This document shows, one piece after another, positions 1 to 8,365 of a DNA stretch of 32,523 bases; within the stretch, counting starts at the first letter, position 1, and each line of letters opens with the position of its first letter. The DNA is from a virus: positions 1 to 32,523 of IMG/VR virus record IMGVR_UViG_3300036768_000165; one strand, written 5' to 3'. The notes under the pieces were generated by a model. That model was not told the origin of the DNA. It saw only the letters and a list, made by a program, of their open reading frames with translations, and ran no database searches. The position numbers and the translations under genes were made by a program.

Positions 1-2
1 GG

Positions 3-506
3 AACCAGCCGATCCCATACTGGTTCAGCGGCAATGGCGAACGTGTCGTGATCGTCGCCAACATCAACACAGTGTACGTGGCTGCATATCTCGGAAAGAT
101 GCTGCCGTATGGCACACCGCAGCAATTCCCGTATCCGCTCATCGTCGCCGCACCATTGCCTGGTGCGACTGGAACACGCTATTCGGACACGTCAGTCAGT
201 TTGCCATTCAAAGGCAACAGAACGAACATGAAACTGCGGACAGTTGCAGGAACATGGGTTCAACCATACGCTTGGCCGTATTCGACGACGAACTCGTTCC
301 GTGATGTCAACGGGCAATATCCATTGCTGCCTATCGTCTTATACGACAGCAGCAACACCTATGGCGTGCTTGACGGTGTTTCGCACGTGACGGGGTTCTC
401 AAATGCCCCTGAAAACACCATCACTGTAGGAACGGAAACGCACACAGTCTTTCCTGAGACGAACAAAACGGGCATCAACGACTTTTTTGCAATGAGGACT
501 GCCTGA
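3..506 (+). CDS. Phage virion/tail-associated protein, 5' end missing
   Basis: The reading frame is open from the window edge to a TGA at 504-506, so only the C-terminal part (about 167 residues) is visible; a GTG at 48 is internal. The visible part begins near PYWFSGNGERVVIVA and continues with LPYGTPQQFPYPL, a pattern I recall from structural proteins encoded just before tail-tip genes in siphophages. It ends with an NAPENTITVG stretch, also typical of that family. The stop overlaps the ATG of the next gene by one base, which places it in the tail operon. The exact role is unknown; a surface or tail-tip accessory protein is an inference from position. Confidence 0.7.
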   Translation, partial: NQPIPYWFSGNGERVVIVANINTVYVAAYLGKMLPYGTPQQFPYPLIVAAPLPGATGTRYSDTSVSLPFKGNRTNMKLRTVAGTWVQPYAWPYSTTNSFRDVNGQYPLLPIVLYDSSNTYGVLDGVSHVTGFSNAPENTITVGTETHTVFPETNKTGINDFFAMRTA

Positions 507-1429
507 TGGCCTACCAAACCGGAACAGTGACATCGACATCCGACCTTGCTTCCGTCATCACGAACTTTGCCGTGGCGAACGGGTGGACACTCAACTCAGG
601 TGTGCTCAGCAAGGGTGGGGCCTACATCCGCTTGCAGGTCATCAGCGCGTCAGAACTCCGGATTGATGCAGCAAGGAATGGAAACTTTTCCTCGCCTGAC
701 ATCAGCCCGCTCTACTCCCGCATCTTCAATACGACTTGGCCGTCAACTGCCACCTACCACATCGTCGCATTTAGCAATCCGGATACGGTGTGGTGCACGA
801 TCAACTTCGACGTGATCAAGTTCCAGCACATTGGATTCGGCGTGATCGAAAAATACGGCACCTGGAATGGCGGTCAGTGGTTCCATGCGCAGCACACACA
901 GAGCTCAAAAGACGGTGATGTATCGTCATATATAGACGGAGGTGAATCACCTGCCGCTTTATTAGTCAAACCACTTGAGTGCGCGCTGTTCTGGGGCGGG
1001 AGCATGAATGATACAGCAAATAATTACATTGAAAATAGCCCTAGCAAAATACAGTGCGACTTGAGGGGCTATGTATGGGAACCGCCCTCTACGACTGGCG
1101 TCCAGATATACATGCCGCAAATCGTTAGCCCTATTCACAAGAACAACCCAAACGTGTTCAATGGGCAAACCGTACTCACGCCATTCACTCCATTCTTGAA
1201 AGGGGCGGACGGTTATTTCATGCCAATCGGGCGCATTGGCCATTTGCGCTTTGTGAAGCTGGCCAATTACGACCCTGGCGACGTGATTACCATCGGTTCA
1301 GAAAAGTGGAAGGTGTTCCCGTGGTACATAAAGGACACGACAAAGCCTGATGGAGAGAAATATCCTGGCGGTTCTAACACACCATCGACTGGAGTGCTTG
1401 GTATTGCTGTCAGATACGACGGGCCGTAG
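506..1429 (+). CDS. Phage virion protein of unknown function, tail region
   Basis: A 307-residue protein whose ATG overlaps the upstream stop by one base. The N-terminus (YQTGTVTSTSDLASVITNFA, then ANGWTLNSG) resembles phage proteins that sit beside the preceding family in tail operons. The C-terminus (DVITIGSEKWKVFPWYIKD, then GVLGIAVRYDGP) is also familiar from those proteins. No catalytic motif, signal peptide or membrane segment is visible. The segment from about 900 to 1080 is clearly richer in A and T than the neighbours, which suggests local exchange by recombination. A structural or host-surface-contact role is inferred from position only. Confidence 0.7.
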   Translation: MAYQTGTVTSTSDLASVITNFAVANGWTLNSGVLSKGGAYIRLQVISASELRIDAARNGNFSSPDISPLYSRIFNTTWPSTATYHIVAFSNPDTVWCTINFDVIKFQHIGFGVIEKYGTWNGGQWFHAQHTQSSKDGDVSSYIDGGESPAALLVKPLECALFWGGSMNDTANNYIENSPSKIQCDLRGYVWEPPSTTGVQIYMPQIVSPIHKNNPNVFNGQTVLTPFTPFLKGADGYFMPIGRIGHLRFVKLANYDPGDVITIGSEKWKVFPWYIKDTTKPDGEKYPGGSNTPSTGVLGIAVRYDGP

Positions 1430-1431
1430 CC

Positions 1432-3126
1432 ATGCCAACCTATACGGGCTTCAATCTCGGCATATCACAGCAATGGACGCGCGACCATCTGCACATCGCG
1501 CCGCTGGATGATTTTGGCGGTGCGCTGTATGCAGAACGGCAAGCGTCGTTGAACCCAGAGGCCAAGTATGGATCGTTCACCAACAATGCCCCAGTGGACA
1601 CCATCACGTCCACGGCGCAGGGCTTCAAGGGCAATACGTTCTTCGACGACTATTATTTCCGCGTGCACATCAGGCCCAACGTCATCGATGTGGGCAACCT
1701 GATCTCGACACAACAGCGACAATTCGAGGTCTGGAATGCTTATTTTGAATCTAAAACATTGAGCGCCATCAACAAATCCGGCACATATGCTGGACTTGAG
1801 CTATCTGATGCGCCGCTACCGCCCGCCGTGTACGGGCCTCTGCAATCATACGTGTACACCCTCACGGCGCGGGTGGCTGGCGACCCGGTGATCGATGCGA
1901 TCTTCGATTTCGTCTTCGGCTCTGAGCACGCCTACCTTCGTGTCACCGGACGCCGTGTGGTGATCTGGGTGATTCGCCCGGACTGGAGCAATGGCATCAC
2001 CGAGCGGCTGGAGTGGCTCACGGATGTGCTGATTGCCAACAACGGGAATGAACAGCGGGTGCGGCTACGCAAGAACGCAAGGCGCACTCTGGAAATGGCG
2101 TGGCTTGTCCAAGGGCAACGCGCCATGATGGCTGACACATTGCTCACCGGCTGGGGGAGCCGCAAATACTGCGTGCCTGTGTGGATGGAGCGGGATCGTT
2201 CTACTGCGCCCATCTCCGCCGGTGCGACCAGCATTACTGTCACCGATGCGGCACTCAAGGATTACGCCGTGGGCGGCTACGTGGTCCTGTGGGCCGACGA
2301 GACACAGGCCGAGGCCATCGAGATCGCAGCGATTTCCGGCAACACATTGACGCTCAAGACGCCCGTGGCCAACAGCTACCATGCTGGCGTGTCCATCTGC
2401 CCGGCCTTGTTTGGGCGCATCGATGGTGATGTGCAGGTGCGGCATATCAGAGCCGATGCACTGGCCGGGATGGTGCGCTTCCTTGACGAGGCAGCCACCG
2501 ACAGAACAGCGGCGGAGATTGGCACGACATGGCAGGGCTATGCCGTGCTCGACGAACGGCCAGATTACAGCGATGATCAGGAATCCACATGGAGCCGGAC
2601 TGTCGAGGTGCTGGACAATCTCACCGGCATGATGATGGTGGACGACACGACGGGCTTCCCCGTCATCCGCCGCACCTATGCCTGGGTGCTCAATGGCCGT
2701 CAGGCCATAGACCGCTGGAAGAAATGGGCAGCCGCGCGTGCTGGTCGTCTCACTGCCCTGTGGCTGCCCAGTTTCATGGACGATCTGGAGATCGTTCAGA
2801 ACATCCAGCCAACGGACACGTCCATAACGGTACGCAATGCGCTCAATGCCCGCTATGGCGTGGGCATGCCAAACCGTACGGCGATCCGCATCGAGACTAC
2901 GAGCGGCCAAGTGTTCCACCGCCGGATCACCAGCATGACAGAGACCGCCACTGGCGATGAGCAGCTTGTCATGGATTCGTCGCTTGGCGTTCTGGTGCCC
3001 GTGTCCAGCATCCGCCGCGCCATGTGGATGAGCCTGGCGAGGCTGGAATCTGATGCCGTCGAGATTCACTACGAAACTGACAGCATCGCCCGCATCCAGG
3101 CGACTTTTAGGATCGTGACGCAATGA
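1432..3126 (+). CDS. Phage distal tail/baseplate protein
   Basis: A 564-residue protein starting two bases after the upstream stop. It lies immediately before the BR0599-type hub gene, where the distal tail protein is found in GTA-like and many siphophage cassettes. Residues about 255-330 form a module (GATSITVTDAALKDYAVGGY, then ISGNTLTLKTPV) that recurs in tail proteins; a related module is seen in the tail-tip protein at 4375-6573. A second such module (IQPTDTSITVRNAL) lies near residue 460. The C-terminus (EIHYETDSIARIQATFRIV) has the beta-strand pattern of tail proteins. It is longer than the usual DUF2460 distal tail protein, so direct homology is uncertain. Confidence 0.7.
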   Translation: MPTYTGFNLGISQQWTRDHLHIAPLDDFGGALYAERQASLNPEAKYGSFTNNAPVDTITSTAQGFKGNTFFDDYYFRVHIRPNVIDVGNLISTQQRQFEVWNAYFESKTLSAINKSGTYAGLELSDAPLPPAVYGPLQSYVYTLTARVAGDPVIDAIFDFVFGSEHAYLRVTGRRVVIWVIRPDWSNGITERLEWLTDVLIANNGNEQRVRLRKNARRTLEMAWLVQGQRAMMADTLLTGWGSRKYCVPVWMERDRSTAPISAGATSITVTDAALKDYAVGGYVVLWADETQAEAIEIAAISGNTLTLKTPVANSYHAGVSICPALFGRIDGDVQVRHIRADALAGMVRFLDEAATDRTAAEIGTTWQGYAVLDERPDYSDDQESTWSRTVEVLDNLTGMMMVDDTTGFPVIRRTYAWVLNGRQAIDRWKKWAAARAGRLTALWLPSFMDDLEIVQNIQPTDTSITVRNALNARYGVGMPNRTAIRIETTSGQVFHRRITSMTETATGDEQLVMDSSLGVLVPVSSIRRAMWMSLARLESDAVEIHYETDSIARIQATFRIVTQ

Positions 3127-3926
3127 GCTACGCTGGGCAGGAGAGCAGCGTCGCATCAGGCCACCCGGTGGAGCTGTACCGGTTTGCGCTTGGTGCAAAC
3201 AGGTGGTTGTTTACGTCCGGCCAGAAGGAAGTGGTCTATCAATCCGAGACCTACGAACCCGCCCCGATCCGCCGATCGGGCATCGAGCAAGGTAACGAGA
3301 TCAACAGGTCGGGTCTGGAGATCACGCTGCCGCGTGACAACCTGCTGGCCAATCAGTTCATTGCCAGCCCGCCGGATGGCGTGGTTTCCGTCACCATCTA
3401 CCGCTATCACGCGACCGACACAGCCAATGAGGTCATCGTCCTCTGGAAGGGCCGCGTGGGCGGGACGCGGCTCTCAGGCTCTGACCTGGTGCTCAAATGC
3501 GAGCCCATCGCCACCAGCCTCAAACGCCCCGGGTTGCGGGCGCGGTATCAATTGCTTTGCCGTCATCCTCTGTATTCTGCGGGTTGCGGCGTGGCAAAGG
3601 AATCATTCATGACGAGCGGCACGGTGGCGTCCATTTCCGGTACGACAGTACAGGTTGCTGCTGCGGCCAGCAAGCCGAGCGGTTATTTCGTGGCCGGGAT
3701 GCTCGCCACAAACGATGGCCAACGCATGATCATCGGCCACAGTGGGGCGAACCTTACTTTGGTTGCCCCCATGCCTTCGCTTGGGGTGGGGGATTCGGTG
3801 CGTCTTTATGCCGGGTGCGACCACTCAACGGCCACCTGCCTCAACCGCTTCAACAACCTGGCCAACTTCGGCGGGTTCCCGTACATCCCGCAGAAGAACC
3901 CGTTTTCTGGTGATGCAATCGTGTGA
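3123..3926 (+). CDS. Phage tail hub protein, BR0599/DUF2163 family, probable Fe-S protein
   Basis: A 267-residue protein overlapping the previous gene by four bases (ATGA). The C-terminus carries the family signature: CDHSTATCLNRFNNLANFGG, then FPYIPQKNPF. This matches the BR0599 (TIGR02218) and DUF2163 proteins, the tail hub of GTA-like siphophages and a relative of lambda gpL. Four cysteines are placed as C146-x8-C155 and C232-x6-C239. As I recall it, this is the same spacing as the four cysteines that hold the iron-sulfur cluster in lambda gpL, so a [4Fe-4S] cluster in the tail tip is likely. A fifth cysteine, C126, stands apart. The protein probably links the distal tail ring to the tail-tip protein encoded at 4375. 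Confidence 0.88.
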   Translation: MSYAGQESSVASGHPVELYRFALGANRWLFTSGQKEVVYQSETYEPAPIRRSGIEQGNEINRSGLEITLPRDNLLANQFIASPPDGVVSVTIYRYHATDTANEVIVLWKGRVGGTRLSGSDLVLKCEPIATSLKRPGLRARYQLLCRHPLYSAGCGVAKESFMTSGTVASISGTTVQVAAAASKPSGYFVAGMLATNDGQRMIIGHSGANLTLVAPMPSLGVGDSVRLYAGCDHSTATCLNRFNNLANFGGFPYIPQKNPFSGDAIV

Positions 3927-3935
3927 GATGCAGCT

Positions 3936-4178
3936 ATGTTGGAGCAGCTCATTCTTTGGGTCGTCACCACAGTCATTTCCGCCTTATTGGCACCGCGTCC
4001 GCAGATTCACGATGCGCAGCCTGGGCAGATAGGAGACAAGGACATCCCCATTGCAAGCCAGGATGCGCCGATTCCGGTGCTCTTCGGTACACGTGTGCTA
4101 TCGCAGCCCAATGTGGTGTGGTGGGGTGATGTGCGCGTGGTGCCGATTCGCCGGTCGAGTGGGGGCAAGAAAGGATGA
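3936..4178 (+). CDS. Small tail-assembly protein with N-terminal membrane-like helix
   Basis: An 80-residue protein beginning with a hydrophobic stretch (LILWVVTTVISALLA, residues 4-18). A conserved block follows: PRPQ near residue 20, then APIPVLFGTRVLSQPNVVWW. I recognise the motif (vlFGT...pnvvWwGd) from small proteins, or from N-terminal segments of larger tail-tip proteins, in siphophage tail cassettes. Its position between the hub gene and the tail-tip gene agrees. It may have been split from, or act with, the large tail-tip protein. The stop overlaps the next start by four bases. Confidence 0.7.
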   Translation: MLEQLILWVVTTVISALLAPRPQIHDAQPGQIGDKDIPIASQDAPIPVLFGTRVLSQPNVVWWGDVRVVPIRRSSGGKKG

Positions 4179-4378
4179 GTGCCGAAGTGATGGCGAAGCT
4201 GGAGCACGCAAGACGCCTTGGCTATTGCGCCCGTGGCATGCGCCGGTGGTTTGATGGCCGCGAGCATACGTGGCAGGAGTTCGTCTCCTTCGGCGTGCCG
4301 GTCTCGTGGCTGCGCGCCACCGGTGACGAGATGGCAATTCGTGTAGCAGAAGAGGCTGAACGCGAGGCGGTAGCATGA
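4175..4378 (+). CDS. Small conserved phage tail-cassette protein
   Basis: A 67-residue soluble protein with the block RRLGYCARGMRRWFDGREHT, then WQEFVSFGVP and ATGDEMA. This pattern (GyCarGmR.Wf ... W..F...Gip ... L.atGD.ma) recurs in short proteins encoded between tail-tip genes in many siphophages. Its molecular role has not, to my knowledge, been established; a morphogenesis factor or chaperone is the usual guess. It overlaps both neighbours by four bases, so it is translated as part of the tail cassette. Confidence 0.7.
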   Translation: MSAEVMAKLEHARRLGYCARGMRRWFDGREHTWQEFVSFGVPVSWLRATGDEMAIRVAEEAEREAVA

Positions 4379-6573
4379 GCGGAGGAGGTAAAGGCAAGAA
4401 GTCATACACCGTCGGCTACTGGTATGGGCTTGGCATGCACATGGTGCTTTGCCACGGTCCGGTGGATGCCGTCACTGAAGTGATTGTCGGCGAACGCACT
4501 GCATGGACGGGAAGCGTTACGGGCAACACAAGCATTACGATCAGCCGACGTGACCTATTCGGTGGCGAGGAACGCGAAGGCGGCGTGGATGGCACGCTCG
4601 ACGTGATGTTCGGCGGTTCAAGCCAGACGGCGAATGCCTACCTGCAAAGCCAGCTTGGGGCCAACATTCCTGCATTTCGTGGCGTACTGTCCGTCGCTTG
4701 GCGCGGGCTTGTCTCCGCCATGAATCCCTACATCAAGCCGTGGCGCTTCCGCGTCAAGCGCATCCCAAAGGCTTGGTATTCGGCCAAGGCTGAGATCAGC
4801 GGGGATGCCAATCCTGCCCACATCATCCGCGAATGCCTGACAAACCCAGCTTGGGGCATGGGTTATCCGGATACAGACATTGATGACACTAGCTTCACTG
4901 CGGCAGCGGATACGCTCTACTCGGAAGGCTTCGGGCTGTCGATTCTCTGGGATCAGGAGCAGCCGATCGAGGACTTCATCCTTTCGATCCTGCGCCACAT
5001 CGACGGCGTGCTGTATGTCCACCCACGCACCGGCAAGTTCACCCTCAAGCTGGCGAGGGACGACTACAGCGTGGCGAGCCTCCACGTCCTTTCGCCGTCC
5101 AACGTGCTGCGCATCGATGAGTTCACCCGTCCATCTTGGGGCGAGATCGTCAACCAGGTCACGGTCCAGTACCGGGACGGTCAGACCGATAAGGACGCCA
5201 GCATCACGGTGCAGGACATCGCCGCCATTCAGGCACAAGGCGGTGTGGTGTCCACCACGGTGCGCTACCCCGGCATCAGCAAAGGCGATCTGGCCAACCG
5301 CGTGGCGATGCGTGAGCTGCGGCAGCTTTCCAGCACCCTGGCAAAGGTGACACTGGTGGCCAACCGCGAGGCGTCCAGCCTCGACATCGGCAGCGTCTTT
5401 AAGCTGACCTGGCCGCCCTATGGCATCACCGAGATGATCATGCGCGTTGCACGGATTAGTTACGGCGAACTGACAAACGGCCAGGTGCGCATCGAGGCGG
5501 TGCAGGACATCTTCGGCTTACCAACTGCCATTTACACCAACCCACCATCGACTGGCTGGCAGGAGCCGATCAGCATGCCAGCACCATGCCCCGCTCAGAC
5601 GGCCTATGAGGTTCCTTATTGGCAAATCGTGAAAGACTTGGTGGGCGAGTGGCCCAGCCTGCTCAACGACATCGACCCCACCGAGGGCATCGTTGCATCC
5701 CTGGGCGCGCGTCCGAGTGCGGACGCAATCGACTACCACGCCATGCGCTGGACAGGATCGGCCTGGGAGGATGCCGGTCGCGGCACTTTCGCGCCCACCG
5801 CCCTGCTTGCCGCAGACATGCCGCAGGGGGCGGCTGACATCTCCGTCAGCCTCGGTTCGCCCATCGACACCGACATGGTGGCCGTGGGCGATTTCGCCAT
5901 CGTGGACGACGAGTGGCTGATGGTCACAGCCATTTCCGGCTCGACCATGACCTTTGCCCGTGGGGTGCTGGACACCGTGCCAGCGGCGCATTCGGCAGGC
6001 ACACGGGTTTACTTCGTCGAGCCGCATTACGTCAACCACGAATACGTTACCGGGGAGACGGCGCAGCTTCGACTGCTTCCAAAGACAGGCAGGGGCGAGC
6101 TGAGCGTGTCGTCTGCCAGCACGCTGTCGCGCAGCATCCAGCAGCGATTCATCCGGCCCTATCCGCCTGGGAACGTCAAGCTGAATGGGACGGCCTACCC
6201 TGCCGCCGTGGCCGGTGACATCACCATCACCTGGGCCAACCGCAACCGGGTTACCCAGACCGCCAATGTCGTCAAGCAGACCGACGGCAACACAACGCCG
6301 GAGAGCGGCCAGACGACCACGATCCGCATCTACGGCGGCGCATCGCTCACGACGCTGCGCAAGACTTTCAGCGGCCTGACCGGGACAAGCCAGAGCTGGA
6401 CGCTCGCCCAGATCGCTACCGATGGCGCAAGCCTGGATGGCCGCATCAAGGTGGAGGTCGAATCGGCACGCACTGATTCAAACGGAACCTTCGCTAGCCT
6501 GTATAAGCATGTGATCGAGATAGATAGGGCAGGTTATGGGTTACAATACGGCAGCTACTATGGGGGTGTGTGA
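4375..6573 (+). CDS. Phage tail-tip protein (Phage-tail_3-like)
   Basis: A 732-residue protein, the largest tail gene visible. The N-terminus (GYWYGLGMHMVLCHGPVDAV, then GERTAWTG) and the block NPYIKPWRFRVKRIPKAWY fit the putative phage tail protein family PF13550. These are central tail-tip proteins analogous to the GTA mega-protein and lambda gpJ. Residues about 480-545 contain a DUF-like beta module (ISVSLGSPIDTDMVAVGDFA, then DEWLMVTAISG) resembling that in the 1432 gene. Residues 600-700 look like a fibronectin-type fold (ITITWANRNRV). It likely forms the tail spike or central fibre platform that contacts the host. No enzyme motif is visible. It overlaps its neighbours by four bases and one base. 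Confidence 0.82.
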   Translation: MSGGGKGKKSYTVGYWYGLGMHMVLCHGPVDAVTEVIVGERTAWTGSVTGNTSITISRRDLFGGEEREGGVDGTLDVMFGGSSQTANAYLQSQLGANIPAFRGVLSVAWRGLVSAMNPYIKPWRFRVKRIPKAWYSAKAEISGDANPAHIIRECLTNPAWGMGYPDTDIDDTSFTAAADTLYSEGFGLSILWDQEQPIEDFILSILRHIDGVLYVHPRTGKFTLKLARDDYSVASLHVLSPSNVLRIDEFTRPSWGEIVNQVTVQYRDGQTDKDASITVQDIAAIQAQGGVVSTTVRYPGISKGDLANRVAMRELRQLSSTLAKVTLVANREASSLDIGSVFKLTWPPYGITEMIMRVARISYGELTNGQVRIEAVQDIFGLPTAIYTNPPSTGWQEPISMPAPCPAQTAYEVPYWQIVKDLVGEWPSLLNDIDPTEGIVASLGARPSADAIDYHAMRWTGSAWEDAGRGTFAPTALLAADMPQGAADISVSLGSPIDTDMVAVGDFAIVDDEWLMVTAISGSTMTFARGVLDTVPAAHSAGTRVYFVEPHYVNHEYVTGETAQLRLLPKTGRGELSVSSASTLSRSIQQRFIRPYPPGNVKLNGTAYPAAVAGDITITWANRNRVTQTANVVKQTDGNTTPESGQTTTIRIYGGASLTTLRKTFSGLTGTSQSWTLAQIATDGASLDGRIKVEVESARTDSNGTFASLYKHVIEIDRAGYGLQYGSYYGGV

Positions 6574-6923
6574 TGCCAAGCACCGATCCTAATCTGGGAC
6601 TCAATTACGGCTGGGCGCTTGGAGAAAACGGCTGGAACGCTGGCATGGATGCGAACCTGAAGCGGCTCGGCGCGATTGTCTGCCTTTCCGTCAAAGACCG
6701 CGACCTGACATCCCCACCCGCCAGCCCGTCGGCGGGTGATCGCTACATCATCCCATCCGGTGCGACAGGCGCATGGGCTGGCAAGACAAACCAAATCGCC
6801 GTCTATATCGGCGGAACGTGGGAGTACTACGTTCCGAAAGTGGGCTGGCTGGCGTACATCGAGGACGAGGACAAGCTGGCGGCCTACAAATCCACCGGGT
6901 GGAGCGCTGGGGTGTCGATTTGA
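6573..6923 (+). CDS. DUF2793-type phage tail protein
   Basis: A 116-residue protein. I chose the ATG that overlaps the previous TGA by one base; a GTG one codon earlier is also possible. The signature is clear: PPASPSAGDRYIIPSGATGA, then WAGKTNQIAVYIGGTWEYY, then PKVGWLAYIEDED. This matches DUF2793 (PF10983), a small beta-rich domain found at the end of tail operons and often attached to fibres. Here it stands alone. It closes the tail cluster before the lysis genes. A role in fibre attachment or receptor contact is inferred from the family and position. Confidence 0.8.
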   Translation: MPSTDPNLGLNYGWALGENGWNAGMDANLKRLGAIVCLSVKDRDLTSPPASPSAGDRYIIPSGATGAWAGKTNQIAVYIGGTWEYYVPKVGWLAYIEDEDKLAAYKSTGWSAGVSI

Positions 6924-6946
6924 TGGAGCCGTGCTAGGAATGTCGC

Positions 6947-7153
6947 ATGTTACCGTCTCGGCTACGCCAACGCGCCAAGGAGTGGCTCGCGGCATTGGCC
7001 GCCAGCGCCATCATGGCATGCATTGCCTTCGCATTCTGCGGCCATCTTGTGCTTTCCATCATCTGCGCTGGCGTGGCGCTTGTCGTCTCGCCTTTTTGCA
7101 AAGCCGATGACATTCCACGAAGAACCACAACAGGAGATGATGATGAGCGATGA
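6947..7153 (+). CDS. Small membrane protein in lysis cassette
   Basis: A 68-residue protein with a basic N-terminus (LPSRLRQRAKEW). Two closely spaced hydrophobic stretches follow, at about residues 15-32 (AALAASAIMACIAFAFCG) and 33-49. The tail is hydrophilic and ends in DDDER. AGGA at 6936-6939 is correctly spaced from the ATG. The gene overlaps the next one by 11 bases. Its place between tail and endolysin genes suggests a role in lysis, such as a holin or antiholin, but no family is recognised. It could also be a small accessory protein. Confidence 0.5.
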   Translation: MLPSRLRQRAKEWLAALAASAIMACIAFAFCGHLVLSIICAGVALVVSPFCKADDIPRRTTTGDDDER

Positions 7154-7457
7154 GCAAATCGCAGCGCTTGCAAGGGACATCCAGCATATCCGGTCTGATC
7201 AAGGATCAATGCGTGCCGCCATCGAGCGGATGAGCGAGGCGGTGACACGCCTTGCCATCATTGAGGAGCGCCAGGCTGCTTCCTCGCAAGCTATCGAGAG
7301 GGTCATGGCCACTGTAGAAAAGATTGATGAGCGGGTGCGCGCCCTAGAGATTGCGGAGCCTATGCAGACCAAGACGAGCGAATGGATGCAATCGGCGATG
7401 TGGGCAACGATCAGCGCCATGGCGGTATTCGTGGCGCACAAGGTCGGGCTGTTCTGA
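7143..7457 (+). CDS. Small coiled-coil protein with C-terminal membrane helix
   Basis: A 104-residue protein. Three ATG codons in a row (7137, 7140, 7143) follow AGGAG at 7132-7136; the third has the best spacing. Residues 1-75 are charged and heptad-like (QHIRSDQGSMRAAIERMSEA and IERVMATVEKIDERVRALE). A single membrane helix lies near the C-terminus (WATISAMAVFVAHKVGLF). The layout resembles XhlA-like or Mu/P2-type accessory lysis proteins, which anchor coiled coils in the inner membrane. The function is inferred from neighbours; it could be an antiholin or a phage superinfection factor. Confidence 0.65.
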   Translation: MSDEQIAALARDIQHIRSDQGSMRAAIERMSEAVTRLAIIEERQAASSQAIERVMATVEKIDERVRALEIAEPMQTKTSEWMQSAMWATISAMAVFVAHKVGLF

Positions 7458-7468
7458 TCGGATAACCC

Positions 7469-7645
7469 ATGAGTCTGTGTGAGCGGTGCATTCACAACAC
7501 GGCAACGGATATTGACCTAGTGGTTGAGATTGACGCTAAGACAGGTGAGGTGCTTATTCCGCCGCATTGCGCGCTTGGCATGCCTGGGTTTCCGCATGCA
7601 AAGGAGTGCAACGCTTTTTACGAGGTGCCGATTGATGGGGATTGA
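7469..7645 (+). CDS. Short cysteine-rich protein, possible zinc ribbon
   Basis: A 58-residue gene: ATG at 7469, TGA at 7643-7645, with the downstream holin ATG overlapping its end by 11 bases. Four cysteines stand at positions 4, 7, 34 and 48 (start MSLCERCIHN; later PPHCALGMPGFPHAKECNAF), a CxxC...C...C layout that could bind one zinc ion. I do not recognise the family. The even packing between the gene at 7143 and the holin, with only short gaps, supports real coding. No strong Shine-Dalgarno sequence is visible; GGAT at 7460-7463 is weak. Confidence 0.5.
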   Translation: MSLCERCIHNTATDIDLVVEIDAKTGEVLIPPHCALGMPGFPHAKECNAFYEVPIDGD

Positions 7646-7859
7646 GCTCAAGCGCAAACTGCGCGGCCTCTGGCGTAGCCGAACCCATTGGGCTGGCGCA
7701 CTGTTAGGCGTGCTGGTGGGTGCGACGCCGCAAATCGAGAGGCTGATGCAAATCAAGCTGACTGCGGACGACTATGCCTTGGCCGGTGTGGTGCTCTATG
7801 GCGTGATTAGCTTCCTGCGCTGGATCACCACCCAGCCGCTTGAGGACAAGGGCAAATGA
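7635..7859 (+). CDS. Holin candidate
   Basis: A 74-residue protein (start MGIELKRKLRGLWRSRTHWA) with two predicted membrane helices: residues about 19-31 (WAGALLGVLVGATP) and 46-64 (YALAGVVLYGVISFLRW). The C-terminus is charged (TTQPLEDKGK). The R/K-rich N-terminus, two helices and TTQPL..K ending match small phage holin-like proteins that I recall from GC-rich proteobacterial phages. It ends four bases into the endolysin gene (ATGA). In the usual scheme such a protein would form the inner-membrane hole that releases or activates the endolysin. The assignment rests on topology and context. Confidence 0.7.
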   Translation: MGIELKRKLRGLWRSRTHWAGALLGVLVGATPQIERLMQIKLTADDYALAGVVLYGVISFLRWITTQPLEDKGK

Positions 7860-8365
7860 CCGTTGACGATGTGATCGACGACATCATCCGCCGCGAGGGT
7901 GGCTATGTGGACAACCAAGCGGATCGCGGCGGGCCGACGAAGTACGGCATTACGCAGGCCACGCTTGCGCAGTGGCGTGGCCGTCCGGTCACGGCAAAGG
8001 ATGTGGAAGAACTGACCGTTGATGAGGCTAGGCGCATCTACCGGACGCTCTATATCGACAAGCCTGGTTTCGCCCCTTTGCCCGAGCCGCTGCGCGGCCT
8101 GGTGGTGGATACCGCCGTGCATAGTGGGGTTAAGACTGCCGTGAGGCTTCTGCAAAAAGCGCTTGGTGGGATTCTCGTGGACGGCGTTCTGGGGCATGAA
8201 ACCTTTGCAGCCGTGCAGGATGCCAATCCCTCTTGGCTATACCGCAAGATGCTGGCCGAGCGCATCCGCTACCTTGGCGATGTGATCGTTGCGCGCCCTG
8301 CCAATGCGACGTTCGCAAAGGGATGGATGGCCCGCGTGGCCGAGTTCATGGAGAACGCGCCATGA
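7856..8365 (+). CDS. Endolysin, GH108 N-acetylmuramidase
   Basis: A 169-residue enzyme that cleaves the glycan backbone of peptidoglycan at the end of infection. Near the N-terminus it carries the family motif REGGYVDNQADRGGPTKYGI, with the expected catalytic glutamate at E14. The second half (GVKTAVRLLQKAL, then VDGVLGHETFAAV) matches the PG_binding_3 domain usual in this family. No signal peptide or signal-anchor is visible, so export depends on the holin. It overlaps the holin gene and the Rz gene by four bases each. Confidence 0.92.
   Translation: MTVDDVIDDIIRREGGYVDNQADRGGPTKYGITQATLAQWRGRPVTAKDVEELTVDEARRIYRTLYIDKPGFAPLPEPLRGLVVDTAVHSGVKTAVRLLQKALGGILVDGVLGHETFAAVQDANPSWLYRKMLAERIRYLGDVIVARPANATFAKGWMARVAEFMENAP

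Noticed and set aside
2065-3198. 377-codon minus-strand frame opposite the distal tail gene
   Set aside because: Antisense shadow within the plus-strand tail operon; no motifs and no coupling.
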